Shown here piece by piece: positions 7,971-16,283 of a stretch of 64,000 nt of DNA. The number at the start of each line of letters is the position of its first letter. Positions within the stretch are counted from its first letter, which is position 1. The stretch is from JAWKIW01 sp041394145. GTDB lineage: Bacteria; Actinomycetota; Acidimicrobiia; Acidimicrobiales; Acidimicrobilacustridaceae. The DNA lies in contig JAWKIW010000002.1 in NCBI GenBank assembly GCA_041394145.1, positions 124,001 through 188,000 on the forward strand, given 5' to 3'. A program made the position numbers and the translations under genes. The notes under the pieces were generated by a model. It did not search any database. It saw only the letters and a list, made by a program, of their open reading frames with translations, and was not told where the DNA came from.

Positions 7971-9479
7971 ATGAGTCGAGCCGTCGACCCCACGTCGCCG
8001 GTGCTCGTCGGTGCCGGTCAGGTGGCGCGCCGACCCGACGACGCCGCTCCGGTCGAGGCCGCCGTGCTCATGGCCGACGCGGTGCGCGCCGCTGTGGCCG
8101 ACGCCGATCCGGTCGGGGGGCCCGACGCGCTGCTGTGCGCCGTCGACGCGGTGTGGGTCCCGGGCGGCACCTGGGGCTACGCCGACGCCGCCCGCCTCGT
8201 GGCCGACCGGCTCGGCATGGCGGGGGTGGCCACCGCCCGGTTCGATGTCGGGATGACCCAGCAGGCGATGCTGACCGCCGCCGCGCTGGCGGTGGCCGAG
8301 GGTCGCCGCGAGGTCGTCGTGGTCGTCGGCGGCGAAGCCCGGCTCCACGCTCGGGCGTCCGGTGTCGGCGACGCCGTCCCCGAGACCGGCCAGCCCGACG
8401 GCACGGCCCCCGACGAGGTCGTGGCTCCCGCCGATCTCGGGGTGCACGACCTGGAGATCGAGCGCGACATCGTCACGCCCACCACCGGCTACGCCCTCGT
8501 GGAGCACGCGGTGGGCCACGCCGCCGGTGAGGAGCCGGGGCGCCACCGCCTCGGCGTCGGTGCGCTGTGGGCCCGCTTCGCCGAGGTCGCCGCCGCCAAC
8601 CCGTACGCCTGGGACCGCGGCGCGCCGACGACGGCGGAGATCCTGGCCGTGGGTCCCGACAACCGGCCGATCGCCGACCCGTACCCGAAGCGGCTGTGCT
8701 CGCAGTGGAACGTCGACCAGGCCGCCGCCGTGATCCTGTGCTCGGCGGCGACGGCGCAGCGCTTGGGTGTGGCTCGCGAGCGTTGGGTGTTCCCGCACGC
8801 GTCGACGGTGGCGGACCACGCGGTCCCGCTCCTGCAGCGGGCCGAGCTGCACCGGTGCCTCGGTGCCGAGCTGGCCGGGCCGCGCTGCGTCGAGCTCGCC
8901 GGGGCGACCGTCGACGCCCTCGGCCCGGTCGACCTCTACTCGTGCTTCCCGGCCGCGGTGCAGCTGTACGCCGGCGCCCTCGGCCTCCCCCTGGACGATC
9001 CCGCCCGGCCGCTCACGACCACCGGCGGCATGACCTTCGCCGGCGGCCCGCTCAACAGCTACGTGCTCCACGCGCTGGCGGCGATGGTCCCGCAGCTGCG
9101 CGGCGAGCCGTCCCGGCTCGGCCTGTCGACCAGCGTCAGCGTCGTCGTGACCAAGCAGGGCTTCGGTCTGTGGGGCGCGTCACCGCCGACGGGCGGGTTC
9201 CGCCACGAGGACTGCACCCGCGCCGTCGCGGTCGCCGCCGCCCCCGAGGTGCGTCCGGTGGACGCCGGCTTCGCCGGCGTGGGGACGGTCGCGTCGTGGA
9301 CGGTGACCTACGACGGGCTCGAGCCGGCTCGAGCGGTGGCGATCGTCGACACGCCCGACGGCGCCCGCACCATCGCCGAGTCCCGCGACCGGGAGCTCGC
9401 GTCGGTCATGGCCGGCGATCGCGACGACTGGATCGGCTGCACCGTCGAGGTCGACGACGGCGCGCTGCACCTGCCCTGA
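7971..9479 (+). CDS. Thiolase-like acetyl-CoA acetyltransferase family protein
   Basis: This 502-residue protein has the duplicated thiolase fold, opening with PVLVGAGQVARRPDD, and a C-terminal beta-rich extension of about 90 residues after residue 410. It belongs to the SCP-x/acetyl-CoA acetyltransferase-like subgroup. The position of the nucleophilic Cys reads FDVGMTQQAML with no Cys. The conserved LYSCFPAAVQ segment near residue 323 and GGPLNSYVLHALAA near residue 360 are kept. Such proteins are thought to act in acyl-CoA metabolism, but activity cannot be assumed without the canonical Cys. It is divergent from queD (83-base gap holding a 13-base imperfect palindrome near 7891) and convergent with queE. 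Confidence 0.75.
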   Translation: MSRAVDPTSPVLVGAGQVARRPDDAAPVEAAVLMADAVRAAVADADPVGGPDALLCAVDAVWVPGGTWGYADAARLVADRLGMAGVATARFDVGMTQQAMLTAAALAVAEGRREVVVVVGGEARLHARASGVGDAVPETGQPDGTAPDEVVAPADLGVHDLEIERDIVTPTTGYALVEHAVGHAAGEEPGRHRLGVGALWARFAEVAAANPYAWDRGAPTTAEILAVGPDNRPIADPYPKRLCSQWNVDQAAAVILCSAATAQRLGVARERWVFPHASTVADHAVPLLQRAELHRCLGAELAGPRCVELAGATVDALGPVDLYSCFPAAVQLYAGALGLPLDDPARPLTTTGGMTFAGGPLNSYVLHALAAMVPQLRGEPSRLGLSTSVSVVVTKQGFGLWGASPPTGGFRHEDCTRAVAVAAAPEVRPVDAGFAGVGTVASWTVTYDGLEPARAVAIVDTPDGARTIAESRDRELASVMAGDRDDWIGCTVEVDDGALHLP

Positions 9480-9509
9480 TCGACCGCGCCGATCGGCGGT
9501 GGTCGCGGC

Positions 9510-10166
9510 CTACGGGATGCCGAGGAGCTTGTGGGTCTGCAGCGAGAGGCGCCAGCGGGGATCGCGACGGCAGTGGTCGACGGCGGCCGCCGTGTTGGCG
9601 GCCAGCTCGGGTCCGTCCATGGGCTGCACGAAGCGGTGGGTGAACACGAGGTCGTCGTAGCGCTCGGGCTCGGCGCCGGGCTGGGGGAACACCACCTTGA
9701 GCTCGTCGCCCGTGGTCACCACGAGGTCGGCGCCGGCCTTCGGGCTGACGCACACCCAGTCGACGCCGGCGGGCACGGGGAGGGTCCCGTTCGTCTCGAT
9801 GGCCACCGCGAACCCGCGCCGGTGCAGCGCCGCCACCAGGACGTCGTCGAGCTGGAGGAGCGGTTCGCCACCCGTGCACACGACGAGGCGCTCGCCGCGC
9901 ACGACCGCGCTGGTCGACCCCGTGCCCTCGTCCCACACCGTGGCCACGTGGTCGGCCAGGTCGTCGGCGTCGGCGAAGCGGCCGCCGCCGGGCCCGTCGG
10001 TCCCCACGAAGTCGGTGTCGCAGAAGCGGCACGTCGCCGTCGCTCGGTGCTCCTCGCGGCCCGACCACAGGTTGCAGCCGGTGAACCGGCAGAACACCGC
10101 GGCCCGCCCGGTGTTGGCCCCCTCGCCCTGGAGGGTGAGGAGCACCTCCTTGACGAGGTAGCTCAC
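9510..10166 (-). CDS. queE: 7-carboxy-7-deazaguanine synthase (radical SAM)
   Basis: QueE rearranges 6-carboxytetrahydropterin to 7-carboxy-7-deazaguanine. The 218-residue protein begins SYLVKEVLLTLQGEGANTG, the family substrate/SAM region. It carries the cluster-binding pattern through CRFTGCNLWSG and TCRFCDTDF, where the CxxC-type cluster Cys are separated by an insert of QueE type. VVCTGGEPLLQ is the radical SAM GGE motif, and FAVAIETNGT and CVSPKAG are further family landmarks. The GTG start at 10166 overlaps the queC stop by four bases, so translation is coupled. The two genes form a queC-queE operon transcribed leftward. Confidence 0.92.
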   Translation of the reverse strand: MSYLVKEVLLTLQGEGANTGRAAVFCRFTGCNLWSGREEHRATATCRFCDTDFVGTDGPGGGRFADADDLADHVATVWDEGTGSTSAVVRGERLVVCTGGEPLLQLDDVLVAALHRRGFAVAIETNGTLPVPAGVDWVCVSPKAGADLVVTTGDELKVVFPQPGAEPERYDDLVFTHRFVQPMDGPELAANTAAAVDHCRRDPRWRLSLQTHKLLGIP

Positions 10167-10858
10167 GTGGTGGCGTCCTCGACGTAGCGAGCAGGGTCGG
10201 CCAGACCGTGCTCGGCGAAGCCCCGCCGCCGCAGCAGGCAGGCGTCGCAGTGGCCACAGGCGGCGCCGTCGGCGGCCGGGTCGTAGCACGAGGTGGTGGC
10301 GGCGTAGTCGACGCCGAGCTCGAGCCCCCACCCGATGATCTGGGCCTTGGTCAGCTCGATGAGGGGGGTGCGGATCCGCAGCCGGCGGCCCTCGACGCCG
10401 GCGCGCGTCGCCAGGTTGGCCATCGCCTCGAAGGCGGCCACGTACTCGGGACGGCAGTCCGGGTAGCCGCTGTAGTCGAGGGCGTTGACCCCGAGGAACA
10501 GGTCGGTCGCCTCCCGCACCTCCGCCACGGCGAGGGCGAACGAGAGGAAGATCGTGTTGCGGGCCGGCACGTAGGTGATGGGGATGTCGTCGGGGTCGAG
10601 CTCGTCGACGGAGCGGTGCTTGGGCACCGGCAGGTCCGCGGTCAGCGCCGAGCCGCCGATGGCGCGCAGGTCGACGTCGACGACGGTGTGGCCGATCCGG
10701 GCGGCGGCCGCCAGCGTCCGGGCGCAGTCGAGCTCGTGGACGTGACGCTGCCCGTACCGGAACGACAGGGCGTGGCAGTCGAAGCCCTCCCGGCGGGCGA
10801 TGGCGAGGCAGGTGGCCGAGTCGAGGCCACCGGAGAGCAGCACGATGGCGGTGGACAC
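10163..10858 (-). CDS. queC: 7-cyano-7-deazaguanine synthase
   Basis: QueC converts 7-carboxy-7-deazaguanine to preQ0 with ATP and ammonia. The 231-residue protein has the PP-loop at its start (VLLSGGLDSATCLA), the strand YGQRHVHELDCA, and the C-terminal zinc site with four Cys in CYDPAADGAACGHCDACLLR. The GTG at 10858 places the PP-loop at residue 7-8 as in other QueC proteins. A TAGCGT box lies 8 bases upstream, so the mRNA may be leaderless. No preQ1-type riboswitch was recognised upstream. No folE, queF or tgt is in the window, so the final product (tRNA queuosine or a preQ0-derived compound) cannot be decided here. Confidence 0.93.
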   Translation of the reverse strand: MSTAIVLLSGGLDSATCLAIARREGFDCHALSFRYGQRHVHELDCARTLAAAARIGHTVVDVDLRAIGGSALTADLPVPKHRSVDELDPDDIPITYVPARNTIFLSFALAVAEVREATDLFLGVNALDYSGYPDCRPEYVAAFEAMANLATRAGVEGRRLRIRTPLIELTKAQIIGWGLELGVDYAATTSCYDPAADGAACGHCDACLLRRRGFAEHGLADPARYVEDATT

Positions 10859-10866
10859 GGGCGTCC

Positions 10867-10872
10867 ACGCTA
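10867..10872 (-). promoter_or_regulatory. -10 element of leaderless promoter for queCE
   Basis: Minus-strand TAGCGT is followed by 8 bases and the GTG of queC at 10858. Confidence 0.4.
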
Positions 10873-11060
10873 CCGGTGCCCGGTGGCCGCGCCCCTCGCC
10901 GGCGGGTCCCGGGCGGCCGTTCTCGTTGCACGGAGCGCCCGGCTGCGGGATGATCTTGGCCACGGACGACCACGGGGCGTGGGTCGGCAGCCTCTGCGGG
11001 TCGTACGGCGGAGCACGGCGTGGACCAGAGCGGGACGCGCGGAACAGGGGAGTCACGACG

Positions 11061-11540
11061 ATGACGACGTTCGACCGGTTGCTGGAGTCCAGCTCGGGGC
11101 CGAGCGACTCCGAGGTGGTGCGGCTCCTGCAGCGCATGGCCAGCGCGCGGGCGCAGCTCCTCAAGGCCGAGCAGGCGGCCGCCGTGCCGGACCGCTCGGT
11201 GTCGCGCCGCAACGACGCCATCGAGGAGGCCCACGCCGACGTGTTGTGGGCCCAGGCCCGGCTGCTGTCGTCGACCAAGTCCGCCAAGGCCACCGCCGCG
11301 CTCGAATCGGCGGCCCACAAGGAGAAGTCGGTGCTCAAGCGCTTCGGGTACGCGAGCTTCCGCGAGTACCTGACCGAGCGCACCAGCCCACCGACCGAAG
11401 ACGTGCACCTTGCCCTCGCTCGCCGCGAGTACGAGGAGGCGCAGGCGGCCTGGGAGCAGCTGCAGCACGACATCGTCGCGGCCGGCGGCCCGACGGTGGT
11501 GCTCGACCTGACCGGCGAGCGCCCCCGCCGCATCGACTGA
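11061..11540 (+). CDS. Hypothetical helical protein
   Basis: This 159-residue soluble protein is not recognised. It is predicted mostly helical, with Ala/Leu heptads in RLLQRMASARAQLLKAEQAA near residue 23 and a second amphipathic stretch near residues 55-85. FGYASFREYLTER near residue 100 looks like a conserved core, followed by another helix (LALARREYEEAQAAWEQLQ). The ATG at 11061 has an AGGGGAG ribosome-binding site 8 bases upstream. It is divergent from queC across 200 bases. The FGYxSFREYLxER core could be a search handle for homologues. Confidence 0.62.
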   Translation: MTTFDRLLESSSGPSDSEVVRLLQRMASARAQLLKAEQAAAVPDRSVSRRNDAIEEAHADVLWAQARLLSSTKSAKATAALESAAHKEKSVLKRFGYASFREYLTERTSPPTEDVHLALARREYEEAQAAWEQLQHDIVAAGGPTVVLDLTGERPRRID

Positions 11541-11551
11541 TCCCGTCGCCC

Positions 11552-11569
11552 GCGACCCATCCGGGTCGC
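11552..11569 (+). terminator. Hairpin after the hypothetical gene at 11061
   Basis: A perfect 7-bp stem (11552-11558 with 11563-11569) with a 4-base loop starts 12 bases after the stop codon at 11540. No T-run follows, which is common for high-GC terminators but makes the call uncertain. Confidence 0.4.
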
Positions 11570-11632
11570 ATCGGTGGCATCGTTCTACGCTCGTCGGTCG
11601 CGACCACCCGTGGCCGCGCGCCCGTGCCCACG

Positions 11633-12790
11633 ATGCCCGCTTCGTCCCGACGCCGTCCGCTGCTCGCCCTGGTGGCCCTGGTGGGCCTCGGCCTGCCGGC
11701 CTTCCTCGTCGCCTGCACCGACGACGAGTCGGCTCGGCCCGTCGCGACCATCCCCACCACCATCGCCCCGCTCGCCCGGGCCGAGGACCAGGCCACGGTG
11801 GTGCCCACCATGCCCGTCCCGGTCGGGTTCGTTCCCGCCGACACCCGCAACGTCGTGCTGCCCGTCGCCCGGTCCAGCGGCGTGGGCGAGCCGCCGCTGC
11901 CGGTTCGCGGCGGGCAGGCCCAGCTGAGCGGCACCGTCTTCGGCCCCGACGGCCCCGTCGAGGGGGCCACCGTGCGCCTCGAGCGCTTCATCGGGTTCCG
12001 CTCGGGTCGGGTCGACATCACCACCGGGCGGGGCGGCCGGTTCGTCGTCGGCGACCTGCTCGGCGGCAAGTTCCGCGTCCGCGCCTGGAGTCGGCCCGAC
12101 CTGGCCACCGTCGAGCCCCAGACCATCTACCTCACGGCCGAGGGCAACGGGACCCTCGACCTGACCGCCGAGCGCCACGACGCCACGACGTTGCAGGGCG
12201 CCCTCGCCGTGGCCGATCCCCGGCTCGGTCAGCAGGTCCTGTTCCAGGCCCTGCTGAGCAAGGAGGAGGTCGACGAGAACGGGATCGTCGTGGGCAAGGG
12301 CATCGACGCCACCGACCTCGAGCTGCAGGCCACCCCCGGCGTCGAGATCCTGTCGGCCAACCCCGTGCGCACCGGTCCCGACGGTCTCGTCGGGTGGAAC
12401 GTGCAGTGCGTCGAGGTCGGTGCCCATCCCGTCACCGTGGTGGGCGGCGGGCAGGCCGCCACCTTCACCCTGCCCGAGTGCCGCGTCCCCGACCCGACGG
12501 CGCCGCCGCCCGAGACGCCGACCTCGTCCTCGTCCACCACCACGACCGCGCTCGGCCCCGTCCCCGACTGGCCGGTCGGGGCCCGCTTCCGGCTGCCCTT
12601 CGCCGGCCCCGTGCCGCCAGGGGTGTACGCCACCAAGGAGTCGGGGTGCCAGGTGGGGCTCGAGCTCTACGGCAACGGCGTGTGGAACCAGGTCACGTTC
12701 CGCGGCCAGGCCGTCGAGCTGCCGGGTCCGGCCCGCTCGTTCGTGGCCCTGCCGGGGTCGCCCGCTTGTACCTTTGAGCGCATCCGATGA
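11633..12790 (+). CDS. Putative lipoprotein with carboxypeptidase-regulatory-like domain
   Basis: The 385-residue precursor has a lipoprotein signal peptide (basic RRRP, then a hydrophobic stretch ending in LVAC), so Cys 28 or so would be lipidated. A Thr/Pro-rich linker leads to a beta-sandwich at about residues 95-180 (LSGTVFGPDGPVEGATVRLE and following), typical of the carboxypeptidase regulatory-like fold found in surface proteins. A second beta region follows near residues 190-280, then a Pro/Ser/Thr linker, and a last domain with two Cys that may pair. Its stop overlaps the start of the penicillin-binding protein by four bases (ATGA), so it heads a three-gene operon and probably works with that enzyme at the cell envelope. 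Confidence 0.75.
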   Translation: MPASSRRRPLLALVALVGLGLPAFLVACTDDESARPVATIPTTIAPLARAEDQATVVPTMPVPVGFVPADTRNVVLPVARSSGVGEPPLPVRGGQAQLSGTVFGPDGPVEGATVRLERFIGFRSGRVDITTGRGGRFVVGDLLGGKFRVRAWSRPDLATVEPQTIYLTAEGNGTLDLTAERHDATTLQGALAVADPRLGQQVLFQALLSKEEVDENGIVVGKGIDATDLELQATPGVEILSANPVRTGPDGLVGWNVQCVEVGAHPVTVVGGGQAATFTLPECRVPDPTAPPPETPTSSSSTTTTALGPVPDWPVGARFRLPFAGPVPPGVYATKESGCQVGLELYGNGVWNQVTFRGQAVELPGPARSFVALPGSPACTFERIR

Positions 12791-15060
12791 CCGTCCTCGA
12801 CGAACCCGCCACCCCGGCCGCCGCCGGCCCGGACCGTTCCGCGACCGGGCGGGCGGCATCGGGCTCGCCACCGCCCCGGGTGGGGATGCGCCGCCGCCCG
12901 GCATGGCGGCGGTTCACTCGGTGGTCGTTCCGCGTCGCCGTCATCCTGATCGTGGGCATCCCGGTGCTCGCCGCCACCACCGGCCTGAGCGGGGGGTGGC
13001 TGCTGCTGTTCGGCGACCTGCCCGGCACCGTGCCCGAGGAGAAGCCGCCCGTCCAGGCGATCCCCTCCAAGGTCTACGACGCCGCCGGCAACGAGATCGG
13101 CGAGTTCCGCGAGTTCGACCTGTCGGTGCCCATGACCCCCGCCGACGTCCCACAGGTGCTCAAGGACGCCGTCGTGGCCGCCGAGGACCAGAACTTCTAC
13201 GACCACAAGGGCATGGACCCCCAGGGCCTGGCCCGGGCGGCGGTGGCCAACTACGCCGAGAACGACGTCGTGCAGGGCGGCTCGACCATCACGCAGCAGT
13301 ACGTGCGCAACAAGTACCTGTCCACCGAGCGCACGGTCGAGCGCAAGCTCAACGAGATCATCCTGGCCACGAGGGTCGAGCGCGACCTCGAGGACAAGCT
13401 CGGCTCGAAGCAGGCGGCCAAGGAGGAGATCCTCTTCCAGTACCTCAACACGACCTACTTCGGCGGCGGGGCCTACGGCGCCCAGGCGGCGGCCCAGACG
13501 TACTTCCGCAAGGACGTCCGCGACCTGACCGTCTCGGAGGCGGCGCTGCTCGCCGCGGTCATCCCGGCGCCGTCGCGCTACGGGCCGCGGGAGAACCCCG
13601 CCACGGCCGAGTCGCGGCGCAAGGACGTGCTCGCCGAGATGCTGCGCCAGGGCAAGATCACCCAGGCCCAGTACGACGAGGCGGTCGCCCAGGTGCTGTG
13701 GTACTCGGGCTTCGGCCTGCCCGACCGGCCGGCCACCATCTTCTTCCCCCCGCCCGAGAACGCCATCGGCCGCTACCCGTACTTCATCGACTACGTCCGC
13801 CAGTACCTGATCGAGCGCTACGGGCCCGAGCGGGTGTTCCGGGGGGGCCTGCGCATCGAGACCACCATCGATCCGCGGCTGCAGGACCTGGCCGAGCAGG
13901 CGGTGGCCAACGGGCTCGCCGGCACGTCGGCACCGCTGGAGATGTCGCTGGTGTCGGTCGAGCCCGCCACCGGCTTCGTCCGCGCCTTCGTCGGTGGCCG
14001 CGACTTCACCGCCAGCCAGGTCAACCTCGGCCTGGGCGGCATCACCGGCATGCAGCCGGGTTCGGCCTTCAAGGTGTTCACCCTCGCCAAGGCCCTCGAG
14101 GACGGCTACGGACCCGACACCGTCTACGACGCCCCCGGCTCGATCGAGATCGGCGGGTACCGCTTCAAGGGCGGGGCCGGCGGTGCCATCGACCTGCGCT
14201 CCGCCACCGCCAACTCGGTCAACACCTACTTCGTGCAGCTCATCCGCGACGTCGGCCCGAACCGGGTGGCCGAGCTCGCCCACCGGCTCGGCGTGAGTCG
14301 CATCAACCCCGACAAGCAGTACGGCCTGTCGCTCACCCTCGGCGCCTACGAGGTGTCGCCGCTCGACATGGCCGCCGGCTACGCCACCATCGCCAACCAC
14401 GGGGTGAAGGCCGACGCCACGCCGGTGGTCAAGGTGATCGCCCCCGACGCCACGGTCGTCGAGGACAACAGCGGGCCGCGCGGCACCAGGGTGCTCAACG
14501 CCGCGGTGGCCGACTGGACCACCGAGCTGCTCACCGGCGTCATCGACGGGGGCACGGGCAAGCGGGCCGCCATCGGTCGCCCGGCCGCCGGCAAGACCGG
14601 CACCGCCGAGAACTACACCGCCGCCTGGTTCTCCGGGTTCACCCCCCAGCTCGCCACCGCGGTGTGGATGGGCTACAGCGACACCCCCAAGCCCCTGCTC
14701 GGGATCGGCGGCTTCGGTCAGGTGATGGGCGGCACCATCCCGGCGCGGACCTGGGCCCAGTTCATGGGTCCGGCCATGGAGCCGTTGCCGGTCGTGCCCT
14801 TCGCCGAGCCGGGCATCCTGCCCTCGCCCACGAGCGGGATCCGCAAGGCCTCCCGTGAAGCCCTGCCCACCATCACCCGCGACTGCGGCGGCCCCTGCGT
14901 CGAGCTGCCGGTGCTGACCACGCCGTCCCTCGTGCCGACCGACCCGGCTCGACCGGGAGCCCCACCGGCGACGCCGGCGCCGCCGGCACCGCCGCCGCCC
15001 ACCACGACCAGCACCACCGCCACCATCGCCGCGCCCGCAGGTGCAAGGCTGTCCCGGTGA
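12787..15060 (+). CDS. Class A penicillin-binding protein (bifunctional transglycosylase/transpeptidase)
   Basis: The 757-residue enzyme polymerises and cross-links peptidoglycan. A cytoplasmic tail of about 45 residues precedes a membrane anchor (VAVILIVGIPVLAATTGLSGG). The GT51 domain has the catalytic Glu in VAAEDQNFYDHKGMD near residue 132 and GGSTITQQYVRN near 164. The transpeptidase domain has SxxK as GSAFK near residue 425, SxN as SVN near 476 and KTGT near 602. The C-terminus is a Pro/Thr-rich tail of about 60 residues. It is coupled by 4-base overlaps to the lipoprotein upstream and to an inactive trypsin-like protein downstream. Confidence 0.95.
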   Translation: MTVLDEPATPAAAGPDRSATGRAASGSPPPRVGMRRRPAWRRFTRWSFRVAVILIVGIPVLAATTGLSGGWLLLFGDLPGTVPEEKPPVQAIPSKVYDAAGNEIGEFREFDLSVPMTPADVPQVLKDAVVAAEDQNFYDHKGMDPQGLARAAVANYAENDVVQGGSTITQQYVRNKYLSTERTVERKLNEIILATRVERDLEDKLGSKQAAKEEILFQYLNTTYFGGGAYGAQAAAQTYFRKDVRDLTVSEAALLAAVIPAPSRYGPRENPATAESRRKDVLAEMLRQGKITQAQYDEAVAQVLWYSGFGLPDRPATIFFPPPENAIGRYPYFIDYVRQYLIERYGPERVFRGGLRIETTIDPRLQDLAEQAVANGLAGTSAPLEMSLVSVEPATGFVRAFVGGRDFTASQVNLGLGGITGMQPGSAFKVFTLAKALEDGYGPDTVYDAPGSIEIGGYRFKGGAGGAIDLRSATANSVNTYFVQLIRDVGPNRVAELAHRLGVSRINPDKQYGLSLTLGAYEVSPLDMAAGYATIANHGVKADATPVVKVIAPDATVVEDNSGPRGTRVLNAAVADWTTELLTGVIDGGTGKRAAIGRPAAGKTGTAENYTAAWFSGFTPQLATAVWMGYSDTPKPLLGIGGFGQVMGGTIPARTWAQFMGPAMEPLPVVPFAEPGILPSPTSGIRKASREALPTITRDCGGPCVELPVLTTPSLVPTDPARPGAPPATPAPPAPPPPTTTSTTATIAAPAGARLSR

Positions 15061-16232
15061 GCCAGCTCGACGACCTGCCTCCCACCGGCGCCGCCGGCGA
15101 GGCGACCGGGGACGACCTCGACGGCGCCACCGAGGTGTTCGACCCGGTCGCCCGCGAGATCGACGACGACCCCGGTGCCCGGCTGACCGGCGCCGAGGAG
15201 GTCGACGCCGCCGGCGAGGGCGAGGGCGAGGAGGTCGACGCCGCCGAGGGCGAGGCACCGGCGCCGGGGCGGTTGCGCAGCCGCAGCCGGACCCGCAAGG
15301 AGTGGCGCACCACCGAACGGGCCCGGCGCTACGCCGCCCGTCGCTCCGTGCGGTTCCCGATCTTCACCCGAGCGGTGCTGCTGTGGGTCCTCATCTTCGC
15401 CCTCGTGGGCGTGGCCTTCGGTGCCAGCGGCGCCTTCTGGTGGGCGCACTTCAACACCCAGATCGCCCAGCTGCGCGACGACACGCGCGACTTCGAGCAG
15501 CGGTCCCAGAGCGCCCAGAGCGCCATCGACAGCGAGCGCAACCAGGCCCTCACCCAGATCAACGAGGCGCTGAAGCCGTTGTCGGGCTTCTTGTCGGAGA
15601 GCCGCACCATCCAGCTCGCCCAGGCCTTCGCCCCGTCGGTGTTCTTCGTGTCCACCTTCGACGACGAGGGCAAGCCATCGGTCGGCACCGCGTTCGCGCT
15701 CACCTCGGGCTCGGACGAGACGCTGCTGGTCACCTCCTACAACACCGTGAAGGCCGCGGCGGTGACGCCCGGCCCCGAGATCCAGGTGAACCGGGGCGGC
15801 ACCACCACCAAGGCCGAGCTGTGGAGCACCGACAGCGAGCACGACCTCGCCCTGCTGCGCGTGCCCCTCGGAGGGGTGAACGTCCTCGAGTGGGCCACCG
15901 ACGACACCGCCCAGCGGGCGCTCGGTCTGCGGGTCTTCCCGGTGGCCGGCATCGGGGGCAACGGGGCGTCGCTCACCTCCGGTGTGGTGGTCGACGTCAG
16001 CGCGTCGGGCATCGCCCACACCGCGCCGGTGGGCTCCGCCTTCCAGGGCGGCCCCATCGTCACGCCCGACGGCAAGGTGCTCGCCGTCGCCTCGCTCGCC
16101 TACGAGCCCGCCGGCTTCGATCCCGGCGAGGTGCACTACGCCCCGCCCATCAGCGCAGTGTGCCAGAAGATCCTGGCCTGTGGTGGTGGGGTGAAGGACA
16201 AGAAGGACAAGAACGTCCAGGCCCCGCGCTGA
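15057..16232 (+). CDS. Membrane-anchored trypsin-fold pseudoprotease
   Basis: This 391-residue protein has an acidic disordered N-terminus, a basic segment (RLRSRSRTRKEW), one transmembrane helix at about residues 103-125 and a short coiled coil. A trypsin/HtrA-like beta-barrel then starts near residue 180 (SVFFVSTFDDEGKPSVGTAFAL). Only one catalytic residue is kept: the Asp in HDLALLRV near residue 261. The His motif reads LVTSYNTVKAA and the Ser motif reads GSAFQGGPIV, so His and Ser are missing. It is therefore probably a binding or regulatory domain outside the membrane. The GTG start at 15057 overlaps the PBP stop by four bases. Confidence 0.8.
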   Translation: MSQLDDLPPTGAAGEATGDDLDGATEVFDPVAREIDDDPGARLTGAEEVDAAGEGEGEEVDAAEGEAPAPGRLRSRSRTRKEWRTTERARRYAARRSVRFPIFTRAVLLWVLIFALVGVAFGASGAFWWAHFNTQIAQLRDDTRDFEQRSQSAQSAIDSERNQALTQINEALKPLSGFLSESRTIQLAQAFAPSVFFVSTFDDEGKPSVGTAFALTSGSDETLLVTSYNTVKAAAVTPGPEIQVNRGGTTTKAELWSTDSEHDLALLRVPLGGVNVLEWATDDTAQRALGLRVFPVAGIGGNGASLTSGVVVDVSASGIAHTAPVGSAFQGGPIVTPDGKVLAVASLAYEPAGFDPGEVHYAPPISAVCQKILACGGGVKDKKDKNVQAPR

Positions 16233-16250
16233 CCCGGCCCGCGCTCCCGA

Positions 16251-16278
16251 CGGCGGCGAGCTCGGGCTCCTGCCGCCG
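16251..16278. terminator. Bidirectional terminator between convergent genes
   Basis: A 7-bp GC stem (16251-16257 with 16272-16278) plus an inner 3-bp stem sits in the 51-base gap between the pseudoprotease and the phosphorylase, whose stops face each other. Confidence 0.55.
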
Positions 16279-16283
16279 CGCGC

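Noticed and set aside
10859..11060. A preQ1 riboswitch upstream of queC
   Set aside because: No preQ1-I or preQ1-II consensus was seen, and the -10 box 8 bases before the GTG suggests a leaderless mRNA with no room for one.
12667..15258. An 863-codon minus-strand open frame
   Set aside because: It is antisense to the PBP, whose active-site motifs are all in the plus frame.
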